Positions 1-8,748 of a stretch of DNA of 59,999 nucleotides are shown here, piece after piece (position 1 is the first letter of the stretch; the number at the start of each line of letters is the position of its first letter). Source of the DNA: Candidatus Eiseniibacteriota bacterium. GTDB lineage: Bacteria > Eisenbacteria > RBG-16-71-46 > JACRLI01. Both the position numbers and the translations under genes were made by a program. The notes beneath the pieces were generated by a model. It was given only the letters and a program-made list of their open reading frames with translations, was not told where the DNA came from and did not search any database. The stretch lies in assembly GCA_025351485.1 (NCBI GenBank), contig JANXVU010000088.1, positions 1-59,999 on the forward strand, given 5' to 3'.

Positions 1-411
1 GAACAGCACCGCTTCGGGCTCCCGCCTGGAATCCAGCGTCTGCACCCTGCCGGCCGGCGTGTCCAATACGTAGACGCGGGCCCCCCGGTCCGCCACGATC
101 CCGCGCGGATCCACGAAGCGCCCGGCGTCAAAGCCGTATCCACCCCGTTCACGCACGAACTGCAGAGATTCATCGAATTCCTGGATGCGGTGGTTGCCCC
201 GGTCCGCCACGAAGAGGTGGCCGAATGCGTCGAAGGAAAGCGCGGACGGGCGCTGGAACTCTCCGGGCGCGCGCCCGGCGCCGCCGAGACGGACCGAGGT
301 TCCAGCTGGAGCTTCCACCGCGGGGGTGTCATGGGGCAGGCACAGGGCGGCTCCGAAAAGGCAGGCCGCCAGCGGAAGAGCGGCCCGGGAGGCTCTCCGG
401 GCCCGGGGCAT
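1..411 (-). CDS. NHL-repeat exported protein, partial (3' end outside window)
   Basis: The reading frame opens with ATG at 411 and runs off the left edge, so only the first 137 residues are visible. It starts with an Arg-rich n-region and a hydrophobic stretch (ALPLAACLFGAALCLP), a signal peptide with a possible lipobox. From about residue 40 there are beta-propeller repeats of NHL type: GEFQRPSALSFDAFGHLFVA, then DRGNHRIQEFD, then FVDPRGIVAD and VYVLD. NHL propellers usually bind proteins or carbohydrates at or outside the envelope; no catalytic residues can be read. The ATG shares one base with the TGA of the upstream gene (TGATG), so translation is probably coupled. Function beyond a propeller scaffold cannot be called. 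Confidence 0.75.
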   Translation of the reverse strand, partial: MPRARRASRAALPLAACLFGAALCLPHDTPAVEAPAGTSVRLGGAGRAPGEFQRPSALSFDAFGHLFVADRGNHRIQEFDESLQFVRERGGYGFDAGRFVDPRGIVADRGARVYVLDTPAGRVQTLDSRREPEAVLF

Positions 412-1109
412 CAGAAGCTCGCGGACCAGGTCAGCGTGGGCGACGCGTCGGGCTTGAGTTGCAGCGACGGCACGGCCTGCCACAATCCAACCTTTTCATC
501 GTCCCCGTGACGGGGGCGGAGCGCATCCACGGCCGACAGCAGGTGATTGGCCACCACCAGGCCCAGCGCGTAGTTCCCGTTGCGGTTGGCGTTGAGGCCC
601 GATTTCAAGATCACCAGGTACTGAACCCGGCTGTCGTTGTTGTCCCAGCGCCAGGCCGAGTTGCCGGTGTAGCTGTTGTCCTCGACGAACTTCTTGACCA
701 GGCCCACGCGCACCGAGTCGGGCGCCTGGGCGTAGATGTTCTCGGCGGTGAAAAGCACCACGCTGCGGTTGAACTCGTCGCTGGATAGATACGAGCCCAC
801 GTCGCGGTCGTAGCCCTCCGCCGTTCCGTGGATGTCCACGCGCGCGTGGATCCTGGCATACAACTCCTGGCTGTCTCTCCGGAGCGCGACCTGCCTTCGA
901 AACGTGATGTAGGAGACGAGCGTGGCCCCCTCCACTCCCGCGAACACGGCGGCCATGCGGCCGTCGCCCAGCTTGTACTGGCCCAGCCCCGGAACGAGCA
1001 GCGAGAGCAGCGCGGCCCGTCCGTTGCTGATCCCGGCCCGCGCCTGCGGCGCACCCATCGGCAACAGCAGCGCCAGGGCGAGCAAAAATGCGGCCGCGCG
1101 AGCCTTCAC
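411..1109 (-). CDS. DUF5683-like exported/membrane protein
   Basis: A 232-residue protein with a GTG start inside a GTGA overlap with the gene before it. Residues 1-25 are a clear signal peptide (AAAFLLALALLLPMGAPQARA). The next block, LLSLLVPGLGQYKLGDGRMA, is the small-residue membrane motif seen in DUF5683-type proteins. It is followed by a soluble part and a second hydrophobic stretch near YALGLVVANHLLSAVDALR. The neighbour at 1106-1927 has the same plan, so the two are probably diverged paralogues. The family has no established function; it is common beside envelope genes in FCB-group bacteria. Confidence 0.7.
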   Translation of the reverse strand: MKARAAAFLLALALLLPMGAPQARAGISNGRAALLSLLVPGLGQYKLGDGRMAAVFAGVEGATLVSYITFRRQVALRRDSQELYARIHARVDIHGTAEGYDRDVGSYLSSDEFNRSVVLFTAENIYAQAPDSVRVGLVKKFVEDNSYTGNSAWRWDNNDSRVQYLVILKSGLNANRNGNYALGLVVANHLLSAVDALRPRHGDDEKVGLWQAVPSLQLKPDASPTLTWSASF

Positions 1110-1927
1110 CAGGAATGTCTCGTGAATCGGACACCCAGCTTGCCCCCGAACGGATCCAGGTTGAGCTTCATGCGAAAGCCCATGGGCACATCGTGCTCGT
1201 AGTTCTTGGCGGTGCGGTAGGCGTCGAAGGCGCTCACGATGTGGTTCAGGAGAACTCCGGAGAGAAGCGTGTTGGCGTGCTTGAGCAACCGGTTGCCGTC
1301 CTCGCGGCGCAGCGCGTACTGGCGCTGCTGGTCGCTGGAGCCACCCGAACCGCCCAGGGCGCGACGGAAGTCGCTCCAGCCGTACGCCAGGTCGTCGCGC
1401 TTCCCGATGTTTTCATAGTAGTCGTTGGGGCTTTCGGAGATGAGCTGCTCGAGCTCGCTCACGTTGCTCTGCACCGAGTCGGGATTGGCGCCCACGGCCA
1501 GCGCGCTGTCGCGGTAGCCTGCAACGCTGAAAGCGCTCCGGGCCATGGTCTCGGAAGAAGCCTGCCGGTCCCTGCCGCCGGAGCGCAGGCTGCGGTAGGC
1601 GAACAGCGCGCCGATCTCGGCGCCCAGCATTACGTAGCCCTTCAGCTCCCTTCCCCGGATCTGCGACGAGCCGGGAACCAGGGCGGAGGCGAGCAGGGCG
1701 GTCGCGGGAGAAAGGGGCCGGGGCGGGAGCGACTCCACCCCGTGGGTGGTGTCGGAGATGGCGATTCCGCGCTGGAAGAGGGCATCCGGCTGACCCACGC
1801 GCATGGCCGCGCCCACCCAGGAGTCCCCGCGAAGCAGCGGACTCGGGCCAGCGCTGGCGCCCGCCCCTTGCGGGGCGGTCAGGACCAGGAAGAGGAACGC
1901 CGCGAATGCGGCCAGCATCCTCTGCAA
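1106..1927 (-). CDS. DUF5683-like exported/membrane protein, paralogue of next gene
   Basis: A 273-residue protein. The first codon is TTG at 1927, preceded five bases upstream by GGGAG; the next ATG (1918) has a poorly spaced site, so TTG is preferred. A signal peptide (MLAAFAAFLFLVLTAPQGAGA) is followed by a soluble segment and then LLASALVPGSSQIRGRELKG plus YVMLGAEIGALFAYRSL, the same membrane motif as in the following gene. The C-terminal LLSGVLLNHIVSAFDAYRTA mirrors LLSAVDAL there. Stop and next start overlap as GTGA. It is likely an envelope protein of unknown role, part of a three-gene unit with the NHL protein. Confidence 0.7.
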   Translation of the reverse strand: MQRMLAAFAAFLFLVLTAPQGAGASAGPSPLLRGDSWVGAAMRVGQPDALFQRGIAISDTTHGVESLPPRPLSPATALLASALVPGSSQIRGRELKGYVMLGAEIGALFAYRSLRSGGRDRQASSETMARSAFSVAGYRDSALAVGANPDSVQSNVSELEQLISESPNDYYENIGKRDDLAYGWSDFRRALGGSGGSSDQQRQYALRREDGNRLLKHANTLLSGVLLNHIVSAFDAYRTAKNYEHDVPMGFRMKLNLDPFGGKLGVRFTRHSW

Positions 1928-2019
1928 ATGGACTCCCTGTCGGGCCGGCCGGGAGGCCGGCGAAATTGGGAGGGTCCAGGACCTCGCACGGTCAGACCCA
2001 GGAACCCTCCGCCCGGACG

Positions 2020-3042
2020 CTAGAACCGCGCCCGCAGACCGAACTTTTTGACCCGCGCCAGGCCGGTGGCCTGCGGCACGGACGCGAAGTCCAACTGGAA
2101 ATTGCTGATCATGATGCCCAGCCCAAAGGTGGCGGCCTTGATGTCGCCGTCCGGATCGCCGATCCAGCCCACGCGCCCGGCCAGCGTGCCGGCGGCCACC
2201 ACTTCGGCTCCGGCGTGCCAGATGCCGCGATCACGCTTGTTCACCAACGGCTGCTGCAGGTTTCCCGCGAGCGTCACGCTGTAGCCGTCCTGGAGCGCGA
2301 GCTTTCCGTGAACGCCGATGTGCAGGTTGCGCGGCAGCGGATCGGAATTGGCCTGGTCCACGAAGGAAATGCTGGGCCCGAGGTTCTGAAGCGCGGCTCC
2401 CGCGCCGATTTCCATGTCGTTCCCGCCGACCTTCAGCGAATCGCGCAGCAGGATGCCGAAATCGGCCGCCACCGAGGAGCCGGAGCCCTTGATGTCGCCG
2501 GCCGTTCCCACGCCGGCTTCCTTGAGCGCGTTGCCCGGAGCCAGGTTGACGTACAGGAGTTTCACGCTGAATCCCACCGCCACGTTGTCGTTGACCGCGG
2601 TGCCGAAGGACAGCGTGGGCGCCATCTCGTAGCTGGTAAAGGAGTCCACCGGGGTGGTGCTGCCGGTCCCGTTGTCGCTCGTGGTGACCTGGCTCGTGCC
2701 GTAGGAGAGGTACACGAAGCTGCCGCCGAAGGTGCCCCAGCTGCTGCTGCGGTGCACGTAGGCCAGGTACAGGTGGAACACGTCGTCCGCCAGATCCGGG
2801 ACCAGCTTGGCGTAGTTGGTCATCACGGAGGCGTCCTTCTGGAATCCCAGGCCGGCCGGATTCCACCAGGTTGCCGAAGGGTCATCCGCGATCGAAACGA
2901 ATGCCCGCCCCATGCCGTCCGCCCGGGCGCTCGGTGAAATAAACAAGGACGCGCCGCCCGCGCTCTGCTGGGCCATGGCGGGAACCGCCACGGCCGTAAG
3001 AACGACGGACAAGAGACAAATGCGCGCGAACAATCGATGCAT
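2020..3042 (-). CDS. PorV/PorQ family outer-membrane beta-barrel protein
   Basis: A 340-residue protein with a signal peptide ending at AMA-QQ. The block SPSARADGMGRAFVSIADDP followed by SATWWNPAGLGF is the N-terminal signature of the PorV/PorQ (UPF0164-like) family: FadL-like barrels of about 14 strands that take part in type IX secretion, where PorV shuttles cargo to the sortase PorU. Alternating hydrophobic strands with aromatic ends continue to a C-terminal Phe (KFGLRARF). A strong GGGAGGT ribosome site lies five bases before the ATG, and a candidate -10 (TATAGG) about 40 bases further up. The gene just upstream on this strand encodes a PorU-like peptidase, the pairing known from Bacteroidota. 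Which of PorV, PorQ or PorP it matches best cannot be settled here. Confidence 0.75.
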   Translation of the reverse strand: MHRLFARICLLSVVLTAVAVPAMAQQSAGGASLFISPSARADGMGRAFVSIADDPSATWWNPAGLGFQKDASVMTNYAKLVPDLADDVFHLYLAYVHRSSSWGTFGGSFVYLSYGTSQVTTSDNGTGSTTPVDSFTSYEMAPTLSFGTAVNDNVAVGFSVKLLYVNLAPGNALKEAGVGTAGDIKGSGSSVAADFGILLRDSLKVGGNDMEIGAGAALQNLGPSISFVDQANSDPLPRNLHIGVHGKLALQDGYSVTLAGNLQQPLVNKRDRGIWHAGAEVVAAGTLAGRVGWIGDPDGDIKAATFGLGIMISNFQLDFASVPQATGLARVKKFGLRARF

Positions 3043-3139
3043 GAATGACCTCCCGACTACGTGAAATGCTGTACCGGACCCCTATAGCATGCGGGCCCGG
3101 CCAGGACCGAAATATTAAAAGTATGTTATCACAAACAAA

Positions 3140-3187
3140 CCCCGGAATGCTCCCCGAATTCCTGAGAATCCGGAGGGCATTCCGGGG
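3140..3187 (-). terminator. Intrinsic-type terminator after the PorU-like gene
   Basis: Perfect 11-bp arms, CCCCGGAATGC (3140-3150) and GCATTCCGGGG (3177-3187), enclose a GC-rich loop. Read on the minus strand the hairpin is followed by TTTGTTTGT. It lies 16 bases past the stop of the gene ending at 3203 and separates it from the PorV-like gene, which therefore probably has its own promoter. Confidence 0.65.
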
Positions 3188-3202
3188 TCCAGGTGCCGCG
3201 AG

Positions 3203-6200
3203 TCAATTCCGCAGGATAACCAACTTCCCAAGGGCCTTGGCCAGCTGGCCAAATACGCTCTTCGCCTCCACTTGGAACAGGTAGGTTCCATTGGAGACCG
3301 GTTCGCCCGCCTCATCCCTCAGATCCCAGTGGACCCGATTGGTGCCCGGGGCGACGGATGTATTCAGCGTCCGCACCCGGACGCCGGAAACGGTGTAGAC
3401 CCTTACCGTAGCCTGCCCTTCGTCCTTGAAGTCGAAGTACAGGTCGGTCTCCCCACTCCGCACCGGGTTCGGGAAGTTGAAGACCTTTTGCACGTCAGGC
3501 GATCCGCCGCCGGCTACCGCGAACCGGGCGGTCACCTGGGAGCGGTGGCGTCCCTTGTCAACGGCAGTCGCGAGGTTGCTGGCACCCGAGACCAGCAGGG
3601 TGTGGCTGCCGGAATCCAGGGGGGGCAACACGTATCCGGCGGTGCCCTCGGTGTCCGTATCCGCCCGATAGTGAAACGAGGCGCTCAGCGGGATGCGCCG
3701 GCCATCGTCCACCACCAGGTACAGGCTGTTGGTAGCCTGCCCGCCAAGGTAGATCCCGTGGGGGCTGTGGGCCGTGATCAGGACCCGCGTCCCCGACTGG
3801 ATGTTCCCGGCATCCCCCTCGAAATCCACGCGGAGGACCGGGGCGTCGGGGGTGGTGTCGGGGCTTCCAGTCACTGTATTGAAGGCCAGCAGGCCGGCGG
3901 CGTCCCCGGCGCCGCCGGAGGCGTACAACCGGATCCGGGTATCCTTTCCACGCCGCGAGGAGGCGGGCAGATAGAAGCTCAGGTCCCCTTCCCCATTACG
4001 CAGGGTACCCGTTCCTCGATAAATAGTTCCAGCCGGGACCTCGTACGTACTGTCTTCGAAGCAATCGTAATAATATCCATCATAGTTTAGATCCGCGCTC
4101 TTACAATCGGCTCCACCGCTGGCCCGCACCAATTTGATGGTGGGCGGCTCCATCACCTCGATGGAGTCCACGCCGGAGAGCGGGACCAGCTGGCCGGTCG
4201 AAAAATCCCTAACCTTGATGTGCGCCGTGACCCGGGTCCCCTGTTCGGCCTCCGCGGGTCCGGTGACTTCCATCGTGTACCTGGGAAGGCCCAGGAACAG
4301 CGCCGGGTCCCCCTGCAGCACGTACTTGGAATTGTTCACGGGATCGGCCGAATTGAATTTGCCGGCAAACACCGACACGCCCACCGCGGACCGGATATTC
4401 CCGGTATGCAGGTCCATGACGTGTGCCAGCACCGAGTCGCACATCGGCACGCTCTCGTAGGCTATCGCTTCCTGGGTCGCCGAGAGTGACGCCACCGAGC
4501 CCCCTCGCGGAAGCTTCAGCACCGACTCCGCGAGTCCGTCCTGGTCGGGCGAGTCCACCTTGCCCACGGTGCAGGAAGCGGTCATGAACCACCCCAGTCG
4601 CCGTCCGTTGTGAAGGCTTCCCAGGTCCTGCGTGGAGAAGAGCTTCTCGGTGGCCATGGTCACCGGGTTGCCGTGCCCCACGTACCCCGAGATCAGGGCG
4701 CCCTGGTTCAGGCCCTCCAGGAAGTCGTGCTCCGCGCCGGGCTTGTTGCAGGTGTTGCCCGTGGATCCAAAGTCGTAGTCCACCATGAACACCCGCCGCA
4801 CGTCGATGATGGGGGGAAAGTACAGCCTGGACATGCGGGCCATCTGCTGCGTGTGCAGATAACCCAGGTCGTCGCGGTCCTGGCAGGTGTGGTTGTCGTC
4901 CGCGCTCATCAGCACCCGGCGGCGCCACGTTCCATACTCCGGATTCTGTTCGTAGGCGATGGTCTTGTCCGAGACCAGCAGCTGCGCCTGCTGCGCGTCC
5001 GCGGCCGGCAGGCGCCCGATGGCAAACGCCATGATCGCCTCGGGCCCGAGGCGCGTGTACCAGTCATCGGTGCCGTACTGGACCCCGAGCTGCCCATCGT
5101 AACTGTTCTCGTACATCGGCACGAAGTTGGTGATCCCGTCCCCGTTGGGCGAGCGGCGCAGGCGGTCCTTGAAGTCGTTGCTGCAGTCCCCTAGGAGCGT
5201 CAGGTAGCTGAGGCTCGCACCCGACCAGTTCCGGAACGCGTACCGCGCAAAGTTGCGGATCGCGGTGGGATCGAAGCGGCCGCCCGAATACTCGTCGTAC
5301 ACCGACTGGATGGCGGCCACCGCCACCCGGGGGCTCGCGATCCCGAACAGGTGCTGCGAGCGCCAGCCGGCCAGTTCGTTGGCCTGGGGAAGAAACGCCC
5401 CGTAGGTGATGATCACGTCGTCCGCGCCGCGCCCGAGGTCGTGCAGGTAGCTGGCGGCGCCCTGGAAGGCGCGCTCCATGCGAAGCGGCCTCAGGATCGA
5501 ATCCGGCTCCACCACCAGGTAGGCGCGCCCGCCGTCCAGCGTTTCTCCGAAGCCGGCCGCGGATCCACCGGTGATCCGCGAAACCGCCGTGAAGTCACGG
5601 ATGGAATAGACCTGCCGCAGCGCGGAAAATCCGGCCAGCGAAAAGCCCGCAGCTCCGGACGTCGCCGGGGCGCGGAAGAACAGGCGCCCGTCCGTCGCCT
5701 CGAGCCTGCGCGAATACAGGACCTCCAAGAAGGCCATGTAGTAGATGTCGGTGCGGCCCGGAGTGGCCGGAACGGTGAGCGTCAGCTGGTTGCGCCTCTC
5801 GCTGGGCAAGTAGGGACGCCGGAAATCGAGGCGGCCGTAGGACTCCCACAGTTCGGTGCCCAGGCTGCCGGTGCGGTCCGAGATCTCCACCTGGTGCTTG
5901 AACGAGATCCGGCTCCCCCACAGGCGCACCACGATCTCGGCGGGCCGGGTGCTGTCCGCGCCCGGCAGCGCAAACGGGCTGGCGGGCAGGCGGAACTGCC
6001 CCGCCACGGCTCCATTGGCCCCGTTGGAGTACTTCTCCCAGTACCACTTCTCCCAGCGGGAGTCCGGCTCAAGGAACGGCGCAAAATTGTCGGGGTCGAA
6101 GATGTTGTCCGACTCCAGGTGCACCCGGACCGGCGCCTCGGCAAAGGTGGCGGACGGGGCATCCACGCTCGGGACCCGGGCCATGCGCCTGGGAGGATTG

Positions 6201-7396
6201 CGCCATGAACCGGCGCCCCAGGTGATCCAGTAAACATTGTCGTCGGTGAACTGGTTGCGGAGGTACTCCGAGGTGCTCGAATCCCCCAGCGTGTCGGGCC
6301 AGAACTCCTCGGGAAAGCCCTGCGTCGCGGTGGCGTAGAAGACCACCTTGTCCCCGACCACGAAGGATCCGGAGGCCTTGGGATTACCCGAGGCGTCCGT
6401 CACATCCACATCCACCTCGCGCATGAAGCACGTATCGCAATCGGCGGATTCGTCCTCGGGAAGTCCGCCGGTGGCCCCGGTGAACATGCGGATCTGCGAG
6501 ACATCCACCGAGGCGAGCTCGGACGGGTTCAATCCCGCCCGGGCCTGGAGGTCCACCGGCGTAACCTGGTACATGCCCTGGCGGGTGAGGTGCATGCGAA
6601 CCCACGGCCCCGGACTGGAGCTGAAGAAGTTGGAACCGCCCACCGGGTTCGGGAAGGAAGCCTGGGGGCGCACTCGCCGGAAGGAGCGCGCCGTTTCGTA
6701 ATTCAGCACCGAGCGCGCGTACACATCCTCGAACGGGCCGTCGGCGTCGGAGGGCGCATGGACCTCTCCCCCGGTCCAATTCACCCGGACGCGCAGCCGG
6801 GACTGGGAGCGCATGAGCCCGGAGGCCGGAGAGGCCTGCAGCGGGTAGAGCTCGATCTCGGCGATCCGCTGGTTGCGCAGTTCATAGACTCGGGAGAGCC
6901 TGCCCAGGACACCCGGCTCGAATCGGTCGCGCGCATAGGCCGCCGGGTCCGCCGCTCGCCTTTCGGAGACGATCTTTCGAACGCCGCCTTCCTCTCCCAT
7001 GACCGGTTCGGACTGGGGCATCGGAACCCCCTCGATGCTTCGCGCCGGGCCCGCCGCCTCCACCTCCACGCTCACCTGGGCGCCGAACGGGACCGCCACG
7101 TGGATGGTGCGCACCGGGAGGGCGGGCGCGCCGGCCTTGCCACGGTTGAGCGCGCCGGGGATGCCCGGGCGCAGGTAGCGCCGGGTCCCGATGGTGTCCT
7201 CGGCGAACGAGACCTCCGGAACCGCGTATTCGAGCTCGCAGCCTACGGCATCGCTCCGGAGCAGGCCAAACTCGGCGCGGGCCGCCGCGACCGCAACGGG
7301 GGCCGGGTTCAGGGGCGCGTCCGCGCGCGCGGGTGGCGCCGCATGCAGGAGGCCTGCGCGGAGCGCCAGCACGAGGAGGAGCAAGGATCGCTTCAT
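3203..7396 (-). CDS. PorU-like C25 (gingipain-type) peptidase with FlgD-like C-terminal domain
   Basis: A 1397-residue exported protein. The ATG at 7396 is chosen because GAGGAG lies 11 bases before it and a signal peptide (KRSLLLLVLALRAGLLHA) follows; the frame is open 24 codons further upstream. A PorU-like N-terminal part contains GPWVRMHLTRQGMYQVTPVD. The C25 caspase-like domain occupies roughly residues 620-1010, with catalytic His908 in YVGHGN and Cys942 in MTASCTVG. The last ~85 residues (FNFPNPVRSGETDLYFDF onward) form a FlgD-type Ig domain with KVFNFPNP and GTYLFQVE, the tail used for surface sorting in T9SS-bearing groups. PorU removes C-terminal signals from cargo and joins cargo to the surface. 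It is adjacent to a PorV-like gene, as in Porphyromonas. A secreted gingipain-like protease is the main alternative. Confidence 0.8.
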   Translation of the reverse strand: MKRSLLLLVLALRAGLLHAAPPARADAPLNPAPVAVAAARAEFGLLRSDAVGCELEYAVPEVSFAEDTIGTRRYLRPGIPGALNRGKAGAPALPVRTIHVAVPFGAQVSVEVEAAGPARSIEGVPMPQSEPVMGEEGGVRKIVSERRAADPAAYARDRFEPGVLGRLSRVYELRNQRIAEIELYPLQASPASGLMRSQSRLRVRVNWTGGEVHAPSDADGPFEDVYARSVLNYETARSFRRVRPQASFPNPVGGSNFFSSSPGPWVRMHLTRQGMYQVTPVDLQARAGLNPSELASVDVSQIRMFTGATGGLPEDESADCDTCFMREVDVDVTDASGNPKASGSFVVGDKVVFYATATQGFPEEFWPDTLGDSSTSEYLRNQFTDDNVYWITWGAGSWRNPPRRMARVPSVDAPSATFAEAPVRVHLESDNIFDPDNFAPFLEPDSRWEKWYWEKYSNGANGAVAGQFRLPASPFALPGADSTRPAEIVVRLWGSRISFKHQVEISDRTGSLGTELWESYGRLDFRRPYLPSERRNQLTLTVPATPGRTDIYYMAFLEVLYSRRLEATDGRLFFRAPATSGAAGFSLAGFSALRQVYSIRDFTAVSRITGGSAAGFGETLDGGRAYLVVEPDSILRPLRMERAFQGAASYLHDLGRGADDVIITYGAFLPQANELAGWRSQHLFGIASPRVAVAAIQSVYDEYSGGRFDPTAIRNFARYAFRNWSGASLSYLTLLGDCSNDFKDRLRRSPNGDGITNFVPMYENSYDGQLGVQYGTDDWYTRLGPEAIMAFAIGRLPAADAQQAQLLVSDKTIAYEQNPEYGTWRRRVLMSADDNHTCQDRDDLGYLHTQQMARMSRLYFPPIIDVRRVFMVDYDFGSTGNTCNKPGAEHDFLEGLNQGALISGYVGHGNPVTMATEKLFSTQDLGSLHNGRRLGWFMTASCTVGKVDSPDQDGLAESVLKLPRGGSVASLSATQEAIAYESVPMCDSVLAHVMDLHTGNIRSAVGVSVFAGKFNSADPVNNSKYVLQGDPALFLGLPRYTMEVTGPAEAEQGTRVTAHIKVRDFSTGQLVPLSGVDSIEVMEPPTIKLVRASGGADCKSADLNYDGYYYDCFEDSTYEVPAGTIYRGTGTLRNGEGDLSFYLPASSRRGKDTRIRLYASGGAGDAAGLLAFNTVTGSPDTTPDAPVLRVDFEGDAGNIQSGTRVLITAHSPHGIYLGGQATNSLYLVVDDGRRIPLSASFHYRADTDTEGTAGYVLPPLDSGSHTLLVSGASNLATAVDKGRHRSQVTARFAVAGGGSPDVQKVFNFPNPVRSGETDLYFDFKDEGQATVRVYTVSGVRVRTLNTSVAPGTNRVHWDLRDEAGEPVSNGTYLFQVEAKSVFGQLAKALGKLVILRN

Positions 7397-7516
7397 CAAG
7401 ACGGTGACTCCTCGGCCCGGCCGGTCCGCCGGGCGCAGCTTGGAGACCTGAAGGAAACGGGGAAACAACGGGAAGGTGCCGCGGGCCGTGCCCGGAGGCC
7501 GGCCCTGCCGCAGTTT

Positions 7517-7690
7517 CTAGCCTTGGAGCTTTTCGGCCTCGTCGATCAGCATGACCGGGATGTCGTCCTCGATCCGGTAGCGCAACTTGCACTTGGGGCA
7601 GGTCAGCCTGGCCGCCTCCCGGTCGTAGATCAGATCGCCCTTGCAGGCGGGGCATACAAGGATTTGGAGCAGGTCTTCACTCAGAGCCAT
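7517..7690 (-). CDS. Trm112/YcaR-like zinc-ribbon protein
   Basis: A 57-residue ORF. It begins MALSEDLLQILVCPACKGDL and has a second pair CPKCK followed by LRYRIEDDIPVMLIDEAEKL. Two CxxC knuckles and the ending DIPVMLxxEA are typical of the Trm112/YcaR family, small partners that bind and activate methyltransferases in archaea and eukaryotes; the role of bacterial members is poorly defined. GGGAGA lies five bases before the ATG. It sits between accA and the PorU-like gene on the same strand. Length matches the family (about 60 residues). Confidence 0.85.
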   Translation of the reverse strand: MALSEDLLQILVCPACKGDLIYDREAARLTCPKCKLRYRIEDDIPVMLIDEAEKLQG

Positions 7691-7741
7691 GGGATCTCCC
7701 GGGACAAGGTCGATGAACCTACATCTATTACTGACAGCCTA

Positions 7742-8731
7742 TCACCGGGGTTCCCGGGGGGTCAAATCCGGGTCGGTGTCGAACACTCCCAATTTCAGGA
7801 ATCGCTCGCGGCGGCGGCGGAGCCGGTCCTCGGGATCCATGGCCTTCAGCCGCGCCAGGTGCCGGAGGACCACTTCCCGCACGGTCCTGCGGGCCGCCTC
7901 GGGGTCCCGGTGCGCCCCGCCCTCGGGTTCCGGGATGATCTCTTCCACCACCCCCAGCTGGATGAGGTCGCTGGAGGTGAATTTCAGGGCCTCGGCCGCC
8001 TGGGGAGCCTTGCTGGAATCCGACCAGAGAATCGAGGCGCAGCCCTCCGGGGTGATGACCGAGTAAAACGCGTGCTCCAGGATCAGCACCACGTCCGCCA
8101 CGGCGATCCCCAGCGCCCCGCCGCTCCCGCCTTCCCCGGTGATCACGGCCACGAACGGGGAGTGCAGCGAGAGCATGGTCTTGAGATTCCGGGCGATGGC
8201 CTCGCTGATGCCACGCTCCTCGGCGCCAATTCCCGGGTACGCCCCCTGGGTGTCCACGAAGGCAACGGCCGGCACTCCAAACTTTCCGGCCATGTGAAAC
8301 AGCCGGGCCGCCTTGCGATACCCTTCCGGGTGCGCGTAGCCGAAATTGCGCCGCACATTTTCCTTTACGTCGGAGCCACCCTTCTGGTGACCCATCCAGA
8401 CCAGCGGGGCTCCGGCGCTGAGCCCGAGGCCGGCAACCAAGGCCGGATCATCCCTGAAGTTCCGGTCCCCGGCGAGCTCCATGCTCTCCTCGCACAGGCT
8501 GGCAACGTACTCGAGCGTGTTGGGTCGGCCGGGGTGCCGGGCCAGCTGGACCCGCTGCCAGGGCGTCAGCCTGGAAAAGATCTCATGGCGCATCCGCGCT
8601 GCCTTGGTTTCCAGGCGGCGGAGCTCCTCCTGAATCTCCAGATTCTCCCCTTCGGCGAACCCGCGCAAGTCGCCGATCTGCCGTTCCAGTTCCAACAACG
8701 GTCTTTCAAATTCCAGGACAGGCTGGGCCAT
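7742..8731 (-). CDS. accA: Acetyl-CoA carboxylase carboxyltransferase subunit alpha
   Basis: A 329-residue protein, close to the ~320 usual for AccA. Family features in order: N-terminal helical LEFERPLLELERQIGDL; RPNTLEYV; FRDDPALVAG; GHQKGGSDVKENVRRNFGYA; HPEGYRKAARLFHMA; FVDTQGAYPGIGAEERG; VITGEGGSGGALGIAVADVV; YSVITPEGCASILW. With AccD it transfers carboxyl from carboxybiotin to acetyl-CoA, the first committed step of fatty acid synthesis; accD is not in the window. It starts 17 bases after the dnaE stop, and dnaE-accA adjacency is also found in Proteobacteria, so the pair is probably co-transcribed. No clear ribosome site is seen. Confidence 0.96.
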   Translation of the reverse strand: MAQPVLEFERPLLELERQIGDLRGFAEGENLEIQEELRRLETKAARMRHEIFSRLTPWQRVQLARHPGRPNTLEYVASLCEESMELAGDRNFRDDPALVAGLGLSAGAPLVWMGHQKGGSDVKENVRRNFGYAHPEGYRKAARLFHMAGKFGVPAVAFVDTQGAYPGIGAEERGISEAIARNLKTMLSLHSPFVAVITGEGGSGGALGIAVADVVLILEHAFYSVITPEGCASILWSDSSKAPQAAEALKFTSSDLIQLGVVEEIIPEPEGGAHRDPEAARRTVREVVLRHLARLKAMDPEDRLRRRRERFLKLGVFDTDPDLTPREPR

Positions 8732-8748
8732 GGATCGGGCGGAACCGG

